Shown one piece after another: positions 58,001 through 64,000 of a stretch of 64,000 nt of DNA. This stretch comes from Massilia mucilaginosa (GTDB taxonomy: Bacteria > Pseudomonadota > Gammaproteobacteria > Burkholderiales > Burkholderiaceae_D): the NCBI RefSeq assembly GCF_011682145.1, contig NZ_WHJH01000004.1, forward strand, positions 1-64,000. Direction: 5' to 3'. How positions within the stretch are numbered: the stretch's first letter is position 1; every line of letters begins with the position of its first letter. The notes beneath the pieces are model-generated. The model was not told the DNA's origin, did no database searches, and saw only the letters and a program-made list of their open reading frames with translations. The position numbers were made by a program, and so were the translations under genes.

Positions 58001-61000
58001 CGAAGATGGGAAGGATTTCTTGCAGGGCGGTGGCAAGAACGATACCTTGTACGGTGGCGCGGGCGATGACGCGCTGCTGGGCGACATGTACGGGTCGCAG
58101 GCAGCGGGCGACGCGGCGTTTGTATGGGGCAATGATTATCTTGTCGGCGAAGAAGGCAAAGACACCATCGAAGGCGGCGGTGGCGACGACACGCTGAGCG
58201 GAGGAACTGGCAACGACTTCTTGTTCGGCGACGAAGGCAGGCTGACGCTGAACGGCAAGCTGCACGGCAACGACCTGCTCGAAGGCGGCGAAGGCGATGA
58301 TCAAATGGCTGGTGGCGGGGGCAAGGATAGCCTGATCGGCGGCGCCGGTAACGACCTCATGTGGGGCGACGATGAGGCGGCCAAACTGCTGGTCGAATGG
58401 AATGACAGCGATTTTCTTGATGGTGGCGATGGCAACGACCAACTCGTTGGGGGCGGTGGCGACGACGTACTGCTGGGCGGCGCCGGCGACGACGTGCTCG
58501 ATGGCGGCAGCGGTGCCGACATCCTCGATGGCGGGGAAGGCAACGACAGCTACACCGTCGACAATGTCGGCGATGTGATCCGTGAAACCGCGCCGCCGGC
58601 CCCCGCCACGGCGAGCAAACAGTCGTCCACGTCCGGGGGACTGGACCAAAGCGGCGACGCCTTGATGATGATGGCCGGCTCGTCCGCAGCAGTGGTTGCC
58701 GTGCCAGGCATTGATTACGTTACCAGCAGCGTCAGTTATCAGCTCGGCGACAATCTCGAGAACCTGACCCTGACGGGCAATGGCAGTATCGATGGCAGCG
58801 GCAATGAACTGGCCAATAGCATTACTGGTAACGCTCTGGGCAATACGCTCGCCGGTGGCGGCGCCAATGACTGGCTCAAGGGAGGCGCAGGCAATGACGT
58901 GTACCTCTTTAACCGTGGCGATGGTGCGGATGCCATCGATAATACCGATCTGTTGCGCGATACCGCCAATCCGGCAACCGTTCAGGCGGTCGATGTGCTG
59001 CGTTTCGGCGCGGGTATTGCCGAGTCGGATATCCTCGCGCAGCGCGGCGGTAACGATATGGTGTTGAGTATCAAGGATAGTAGCGATCAAATCTTCATCA
59101 AGAATTACTACGCTCCCGATTTGATCGAAGGCACAAAAGTCTCTGACCAAAAAATTGACCGTATCGAGTTTGCCGATGGCGTGGTCTGGACTGCCGCACA
59201 GGTCGATGCAAAGATTGTCCGGCAGCAGAATAACAAGACGCCAGTGGGTGGGCCGGGGATCCCCTATCTGTCAGCGCGCGCGGGCGTGCCCTTCAGCTAC
59301 ACCCTCGCCGCAGCCAACCTGACCGAGCCGGATGCGGATGACAAGCTGAACTACAGCGTTACGATGAGCAACAATTCGCCGGTGCCTGCCTGGCTGAAAT
59401 TCGATGCTGCGACCCGTACGCTGTCGGGCGTGCCCGACGCCGCGAGCGTCGGCAACTTTCAGGTATCGATAAAAGCAAGCGACAATTATGGCGCCAGTGC
59501 CATCATTGGCATTGGGGTGAATATCGGTGCGGCCAACCTTCCGCCGGAGGCCAAGCTTGTGCTGAACGACTTGAAAACGGCGCGCGGCATGCCTCTCAGC
59601 TACACCTTGCCCACTGGCCTTTTTGTCGATCCCGACAAGGATGCGATGACCTACAGCGTGACTCTGGACAGCGGTGGAGGTTTGCCATCCTGGTTGAAAT
59701 TCAATGCCGCAACAGGTGTCCTGAGTGGTACTTCAAGCACCCTCGAGCGTCTGGTACTTGCCGTAACGGCCACCGATGCCAACGGGCTGAGCACGAAAAC
59801 CTTGCTCAAGCTCGACGTTGAAAACCGCGCCCCGACAGTCGTTGTGGTGCCCAAAGGATCAGGCGGCGCGGCCAACGATCTGTGGCAATTGAGCATACCG
59901 GCCGGTAGTTTTGCCGACGCCGATGCAGGCGACATCCTGTCCTATTCGGCGAGTGCCGCCAACGGCGGACCTCTGCCGGCATGGCTCAAGTTCGATCCGG
60001 CCACGCTGACCTTTTCGGGTATTCCGCCGGTGACGGGACCGACCACGGTCCTGATTACGGCCAGCGACAGCAACGGTGCGCTGGTCTCGGCCCCGTTGAC
60101 GATCTTGATCGACCCCAACGAGGCCTACACCGGTACCGCGGCGGCCGAGCAGAAAGAGGGGGGCTGGGGCCACGACACGCTCAAGGGCCTGGCCGGCAAC
60201 GATACCCTGCTCGGTGGGTTCGGCAACGACCGCCTTGAGGGCGGGGTGGGTAACGATCTCCTCAAGGGCGGCGGCGGTGCCGACACCTATGTCTTCGGTA
60301 AAGGCGACGGCAACGACACCATCGACAACCAGGATATGCCATCGCACGCCGGTGTCGACACCATCGAGTTCTTGCCTGGCGTCGCGGTGGCCGACGTCAA
60401 GCCGGTCCGCGTCGACAACGACCTGATCCTCAGCTTGCCGGCCAGCGGCGACAGTGTGCGTGTCTTGAACTACTTCAAGGCTGACGAGCTGGCGTTGTCG
60501 CAGGTGGAGACAGTCAAATTTGCCGACGGCACCAAATGGACCCTGGCCAACATCCTGCCCTTTTTACTTACCGGAACCGCTGGTAACGACAAGCTGTACG
60601 GCAGCGATGCCAACGACCTGATGGATGGCAAGGCCGGGAACGACCGCGTCGAGGGTTTCGCCGGCAACGACACCCTGGCCGGGGGCGCTGGCAACGATGA
60701 CCTCATCGGCGGCGGCGGTACGGACACCTATCGTTTCAACAAGGGCGATGGCAAGGATACGATCAGTGACGTCAGTCCGGTCGTCGTCTCACCCGAGGTG
60801 GACCGGCTCGAGTTCGGCGCCGGTCTGGCGCCTGCCGATGTGGAGGCCACGCGCGACGGACCCACCTTGCGCCTCAATTTTGGCGCCACGGGCGATGGCG
60901 TCACCATATGGAGCTACTTCAGCGGCCGTACCGACCTCAACCTGGCGGTCGAGCAGATTGCATTCGCCGACGGCACGCTGTGGACCATCCCCATGGTCCA

Positions 61001-64000
61001 TCAGTTGACGCTCAAGGGCACGGACCTGAACGACAAGCTCGAAGGCTTTGCCGGCAACGACCTCATCACGGGCCGCAAAGGCCAGGATACGCTGCTGGGC
61101 CTGTCTGGAAACGACAGCCTGTCTGGTGGGGAAGGCAACGATACGCTCGATGGCGGCGCTGGCGACGACGTGCTGGGCGGTGGGCCAGGGCGCGACCGGA
61201 TGGTGGGTGGCGCCGGCAACGACACCTTCTTGTTCGGCAAGGGCGATGGACCGGATGCGATCGTCGTCAATGATGTCGCGGCCGGCAAGGTCGACACCAT
61301 CCGCATCGCCGACGGCGTGCTGGCCAGTGATGTGCTGGTCGAACGATGGGAAAACAAGCTGGTCCTCACGATCCTCCCTGGCGATACCTTGTTTGTTGAA
61401 GACTATTTCTTGTCGACCAATGGAGTTCGTACTGGAAAGATCGAACAAGTGCTGTTTGCTGACGGCAGCAGTTGGAATACCGCTGCCATCGATCAGATGG
61501 CAGTCCCGCACAGAAACGAACAGCCGTTAGCCCGCGATACGATTCTTCCGATGTATGGCAACATCAACAGTCCGTTCAGCGTGGTGTTGCCGACGGATAG
61601 GCACGAGGAGTATGACCGGTACGATGTGCTGTCGTTTAATGTCGGGCCGCTACCTGGCTACCCTGCATTGCCATCGTGGCTGAACTTCGATCCCCTCACC
61701 ATGAGACTATGGGGGACGCCAGCGGCCAGCGATCAGGGTAAGTTGGTTTTCTACCTCTACGGCACGGATTTGTACGGCGAGAGCGCGAAAGCGCCATTGA
61801 ACCTTACTGTCGGTCCGGCAAGCGTGGCGCCCACCGTCAAGTCGGCCATACCCGACGTCGCCACTTCGGAAGGGTCATCATTCCAGTTCAGCCTTGGCGA
61901 CGTGTTCGCGGACGCGGACCAAGGCGATGTGCTCACTTACAGCGCCACCCTCAGTACAGGCGCCGTGCTGCCCGAATGGTTGACCTTCGATCCGGTGCTG
62001 CGTCGTTTCAGCGGATGGTACGACACGCCATCGACCGTGAGCGTCAAGGTGACAGGAACCGACCTGAGCGGCAAATCCGCATCGGATGAGTTCGATATTG
62101 TTGTCAGTCCCAATCTCAGCATCGAAGGCACGCCTGGCAATGATGTGTTGAATGGGGGACCCGCGAATGACCGGCTCGACGGATTGGGAGGCGACGATGA
62201 ACTCGATGGCGGGCCTGGCTACGATGTTCTGCTCGGCGGCACCGGCAACGATACCTATTCGATCTACGACGAAAGCGACCTCATTTCCGAATACGAAGAC
62301 GAGGGCACCGATACGGTTCGTACAACGCTGGCCAGTTACGCGCTGCCCGACAATGTCGAGAATGTTGTGCTCAGCGGCGAGGGCGAGGGCGCGGTCCTGA
62401 CCGGCAACACGCTGAACAACCATTTGATTGCCGGTAATGGCATCCAGACGATTGATGGTGGCCTGGGCAAGGACACCATGGCTGGCGGCGCGGGTGACGA
62501 CGTATACCTGGTCGACAACACACTCGATGTCGTCGTCGAACTGGCGGGGGACGGGGATGATCATGTCGATGCCAGCGCTACTTTCACCCTGCCAGCCAAT
62601 GTGGAATCGCTGACCTTGACAGGCGAGGACAATATCGGTGCCACCGGCAACGCCGACAGCAACCTCATCGTCGGCAATGCGGGCAACAACCGTCTCGATG
62701 GCGGCGCCGGCATGGACCGCCTGTTCGGAATGGCGGGCGACGATACCTATATCATCGACAGCATGAATGATGAGATCGAGGACGAAAGCGGCATCGATAC
62801 CATCGAGCGCAGCTTTGATTCGCACTACTACCTGATGACGGAGATCGAAAACTTGACCCTGACCGGCAACGCGGTCATCGGTTATGGTAACGAGCTTGAT
62901 AACGTCGTTACTGGAAACGGGCTTAATAACAATCTGAGTGGCTTCGCGGGAAATGACCGCCTCTTTGGCAAGGCCGGCAACGATACGCTGTTTGGCGGTG
63001 CCGGTAACGATCAGCTCGCGGGTGGCACGGGCAAAGATTACCTGAAGGGCGAGGCGGGCGATGATGTGTATTTATTCGAACGTGGCGACGGCAACGATCA
63101 GATTGATAACCTGGATGACATCAGCGCCGTCGACACATTACGCTTTGGCAAGGACATTACCGAGAGCGACATCAAAGTGGAGAAGAATAATGGCCGCCTG
63201 ATACTGACAATCAAGGGCACCACGGATTCAGTCTTTTTCGCTAATTATTTTTCCCCCGACGCAATCAATAATGGCGTGTCCGCGAATAATAAGATAGAAC
63301 GCATCGAGTTTGCGAACGGAATTACATGGAATCAGGCCAAGATTCAAAGTTTCATTGATAGCGCGGCAGCGAATAACCGGCCGGACGTCAAGTTGCCGGT
63401 ACCTGCTTTCACGGCCCAGGTTGGCAAGCCTTTCACCTATACAGTGGCCGCCGGGACGATTGTCGATCCCGACCCTGGCGACTCCGTTACGTACAGTATC
63501 CGTGCCGATAAGCTGCCTCTGCCGGCCTGGCTCAAATTCGATCCGGCGTCGCGCACGCTAGCGGGTACACCTGCGTTGGCCGATATTGGTACGACGCCAT
63601 TCCTCCTGATGGGCACCGATAATTATGGCCTGGCTATCGGAACCTATGTTTCGGTCGTGGTCAACCCCGCAAACCGCTCGCCCGTCCTGTCCAGCGCCCT
63701 TGCCGACCAGTCCAATGCGCTTGGCACCGCCTTCAGCTATGTGCTGCCGGCCGGCGCTTTCACCGATCCGGATGCAGGCACCGTGCTTTCCTACAGCGCC
63801 ACCTTGGCCGATGGAGCCGCATTGCCGACGTGGTTGTCGTTCAATGCCACTACCCGTACCTTCGGCGGCACGGCGGCCACGGCGGGAAAATTCAGCGTCA
63901 AGGTGAGCGCCAGGGATAGCGGGAATCTGAGCGCGAGCGATGTCTTCGACCTCACCGTCGGCTTGCAGAATCAGACACTGAGCGGTACCGCCAGCGCCGA
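55077..64000 (+). CDS. Giant RTX protein/adhesin, type I secreted (3' end outside window)
   Basis: At least 2974 residues are open to the window edge. ATG 55077 has GGAG 6 nt upstream and no signal peptide, as expected for a type I substrate. Residues 1-295 form an unrecognised domain. Calcium-binding GGxGxDxL nonapeptide blocks occur at about 298-360, 640-690, 740-1165, 1680-1710, 1840-1880, 1985-2050, 2345-2390 and 2540-2670. HCBP-related DxIxFxxGV modules follow several arrays. Cadherin-like/He_PIG domains (PAWLKFDxxxxxxSGxP) lie near 1395-1680, 2155-2340 and 2760 onward. The secretion signal should be beyond the edge. Confidence 0.9.
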   Translation, partial: MTLPTAVEITNFYLYGKTAVPADLTDAALVRSSGIVESFDIAVVEYMAGPGRFVVPADFEAVNRFLSPTLHDTSSHALVPGVYDKKEIFATMGIESAIVKVNQSWHDDHNGDYLDRAYIWGNTAFYIASSARFIIEKDGRRHIEDFAILPYVNKDSFENFDLTGGDIFTDFANNKIGPRIDPSSVGRTEKLITGLGRRINFRFTNEALLPLRSVNFNSMGRSAGNGVLPIEVIWENEEFLTKLWNARSTRFIDNAGRGIVYGTDNADVMDADYLKRSKLSFDIDPRLKKAIEDYGVAIVGAGGADELTGGVRGDALYGGIGNDTLTGGAGKDKLLGGVGNDKLDGGTDNDLLNAGEGDDTYVFSGNYGNDVIYDLGGVGRIQIDGVTIGKGIANGKRDQWRFDMGGGVSATLSLMDSAESSTGKKLVIAKGNDSNNSVSISNFDLAKAQAGGYLGIQLDGAVKAAIKVGGGGNVWNQPGFDGSLSGSTELVEGTGRTFTLYLNQAAKAGQTVTLKIGGTGDSLKAILGDVTVPASGALIPLVEGQTQVSFALVQEGPLSTDASATVAASVSGKDGLITTNTFNLVLKNSGDFTRTLRGDQSPPLVGEYYDWSKTEWLADGTMSNGVTQPNFPDVLRAGPLRDRLLGMGGNDALDGAGDADYIDGGDGDDMIGGGPGSDYLLGGAGKDHISSSSTLNMPRRTSSKDTWKPPEGKPVVTAGPNWGVYVKSVGDSPVNTWDGVDDPFGADSDYIDGGAGDDTLISSDGADRVLGGTGNDRISGRAGDDVLEGNDGNDNIDGDGTTVTGLLSSVSDSIHGHDFVDGGAGNDTISGDGGSDVVFGGADNDKIWGDSAGKTDAKNYAGLQFHGEDYLDGEDGDDYIEGGARNDTLYGGLGADNLLGDTSAANLSSPADNALIWGEDYLDGEEGNDSLTGGGGNDAMFGGTGDDKLWGDSSGASTDESYIKAEFQGNDYLDGEDGKDFLQGGGKNDTLYGGAGDDALLGDMYGSQAAGDAAFVWGNDYLVGEEGKDTIEGGGGDDTLSGGTGNDFLFGDEGRLTLNGKLHGNDLLEGGEGDDQMAGGGGKDSLIGGAGNDLMWGDDEAAKLLVEWNDSDFLDGGDGNDQLVGGGGDDVLLGGAGDDVLDGGSGADILDGGEGNDSYTVDNVGDVIRETAPPAPATASKQSSTSGGLDQSGDALMMMAGSSAAVVAVPGIDYVTSSVSYQLGDNLENLTLTGNGSIDGSGNELANSITGNALGNTLAGGGANDWLKGGAGNDVYLFNRGDGADAIDNTDLLRDTANPATVQAVDVLRFGAGIAESDILAQRGGNDMVLSIKDSSDQIFIKNYYAPDLIEGTKVSDQKIDRIEFADGVVWTAAQVDAKIVRQQNNKTPVGGPGIPYLSARAGVPFSYTLAAANLTEPDADDKLNYSVTMSNNSPVPAWLKFDAATRTLSGVPDAASVGNFQVSIKASDNYGASAIIGIGVNIGAANLPPEAKLVLNDLKTARGMPLSYTLPTGLFVDPDKDAMTYSVTLDSGGGLPSWLKFNAATGVLSGTSSTLERLVLAVTATDANGLSTKTLLKLDVENRAPTVVVVPKGSGGAANDLWQLSIPAGSFADADAGDILSYSASAANGGPLPAWLKFDPATLTFSGIPPVTGPTTVLITASDSNGALVSAPLTILIDPNEAYTGTAAAEQKEGGWGHDTLKGLAGNDTLLGGFGNDRLEGGVGNDLLKGGGGADTYVFGKGDGNDTIDNQDMPSHAGVDTIEFLPGVAVADVKPVRVDNDLILSLPASGDSVRVLNYFKADELALSQVETVKFADGTKWTLANILPFLLTGTAGNDKLYGSDANDLMDGKAGNDRVEGFAGNDTLAGGAGNDDLIGGGGTDTYRFNKGDGKDTISDVSPVVVSPEVDRLEFGAGLAPADVEATRDGPTLRLNFGATGDGVTIWSYFSGRTDLNLAVEQIAFADGTLWTIPMVHQLTLKGTDLNDKLEGFAGNDLITGRKGQDTLLGLSGNDSLSGGEGNDTLDGGAGDDVLGGGPGRDRMVGGAGNDTFLFGKGDGPDAIVVNDVAAGKVDTIRIADGVLASDVLVERWENKLVLTILPGDTLFVEDYFLSTNGVRTGKIEQVLFADGSSWNTAAIDQMAVPHRNEQPLARDTILPMYGNINSPFSVVLPTDRHEEYDRYDVLSFNVGPLPGYPALPSWLNFDPLTMRLWGTPAASDQGKLVFYLYGTDLYGESAKAPLNLTVGPASVAPTVKSAIPDVATSEGSSFQFSLGDVFADADQGDVLTYSATLSTGAVLPEWLTFDPVLRRFSGWYDTPSTVSVKVTGTDLSGKSASDEFDIVVSPNLSIEGTPGNDVLNGGPANDRLDGLGGDDELDGGPGYDVLLGGTGNDTYSIYDESDLISEYEDEGTDTVRTTLASYALPDNVENVVLSGEGEGAVLTGNTLNNHLIAGNGIQTIDGGLGKDTMAGGAGDDVYLVDNTLDVVVELAGDGDDHVDASATFTLPANVESLTLTGEDNIGATGNADSNLIVGNAGNNRLDGGAGMDRLFGMAGDDTYIIDSMNDEIEDESGIDTIERSFDSHYYLMTEIENLTLTGNAVIGYGNELDNVVTGNGLNNNLSGFAGNDRLFGKAGNDTLFGGAGNDQLAGGTGKDYLKGEAGDDVYLFERGDGNDQIDNLDDISAVDTLRFGKDITESDIKVEKNNGRLILTIKGTTDSVFFANYFSPDAINNGVSANNKIERIEFANGITWNQAKIQSFIDSAAANNRPDVKLPVPAFTAQVGKPFTYTVAAGTIVDPDPGDSVTYSIRADKLPLPAWLKFDPASRTLAGTPALADIGTTPFLLMGTDNYGLAIGTYVSVVVNPANRSPVLSSALADQSNALGTAFSYVLPAGAFTDPDAGTVLSYSATLADGAALPTWLSFNATTRTFGGTAATAGKFSVKVSARDSGNLSASDVFDLTVGLQNQTLSGTASA
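57675..58541 (+). repeat. Six higher-order RTX super-repeats of about 50 residues
   Basis: Units begin at 57675, 57828, 57981, 58128, 58266 and 58404, that is periods of 153, 153, 147, 138 and 138 nt. Each holds G(N/E)DYLDGE-G-D followed by two more RTX nonapeptides and a 12-20-residue variable linker ending in W or H. They are direct repeats within the RTX gene. Confidence 0.75.

Noticed and set aside
57936-59150. 404-codon minus-strand open frame inside the RTX gene
   Set aside because: It mirrors glycine/aspartate codons of RTX repeats, giving an Ala/Ile/Val-rich artefact.

Overview
The window reads as chromosomal DNA of a G+C-rich betaproteobacterium of the Burkholderiales, most likely Oxalobacteraceae and Massilia/Duganella-like. 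This is an inference from gene order (pyrG-kdsA-eno-ftsB, dapA-bamC), protein sequence style and the repeat types. No rRNA, tRNA or CRISPR array was seen. About 60 protein genes are supported, and the last one runs off the right edge.

Layout. 1-162: right end of an IS66-type element. 368-4702: Hsp20 chaperone, then an operon of a periplasmic HtrA/Deg protease with a QseB/QseC-like two-component pair, preceded by a QseB/PmrA-like box. 4810-7892: DUF2059 protein and a TonB-dependent receptor. 7987-12045: PhzF-like protein diverging from the SOS polymerase dnaE2 across a near-consensus LexA box. 12046-12400: repeat-rich gap. 12401-17338: PRC-barrel protein and the housekeeping run pyrG-kdsA-eno-ftsB. 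17339-17776: repeats. 17777-21252: five-gene operon gbsR-like/DCC/4-TM/DUF4166/TIGR01777, with its own promoter and palindromic operator. 21336-24398: formylglycine-enzyme-like protein with a LytS/LytTR-type pair and a truncated secreted ORF. 24681-29908: assorted small genes (RcnB-like, MepB-like, RQC-minor-like, AraC, DUF3224, LysR, aldo/keto reductase), with a small TA-flanked MITE. 29938-33174: SprA-like protein and a gamma-carbonic-anhydrase/hslO/thioesterase/GNAT operon. 33367-35525: an exported unknown protein and an A+T-richer phosphoribosyltransferase/small-ORF cassette. 35695-41129: RidA behind a SoxR-type promoter, hydrolase, PHP phosphatase, htpX-yciO-like pair, site-2 protease and methyltransferase. 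41201-50074: dapA-bamC, Ala-rich lipoprotein, roxA, slyD, mutS. 50510-64000: type I secretion locus (ABC transporter, HlyD adaptor, small membrane protein, giant RTX protein open at the window end).

How it fits together. Most of the window is core genome. The themes outside it are envelope quality control and sensing (DegP-type protease with QseBC-like pair, HtpX, BamC, site-2 protease), stress control visible as operators (LexA at dnaE2, SoxR at ridA), and surface secretion (RTX type I system). The best candidates for undescribed biology are the GbsR-controlled membrane-epimerase operon, the phosphoribosyltransferase cassette with a 140-nt overlapping partner ORF, the SoxR-controlled RidA, and the mosaic RTX locus, whose A+T-rich N-terminal module and upstream small gene look grafted onto a G+C-rich repeat backbone.
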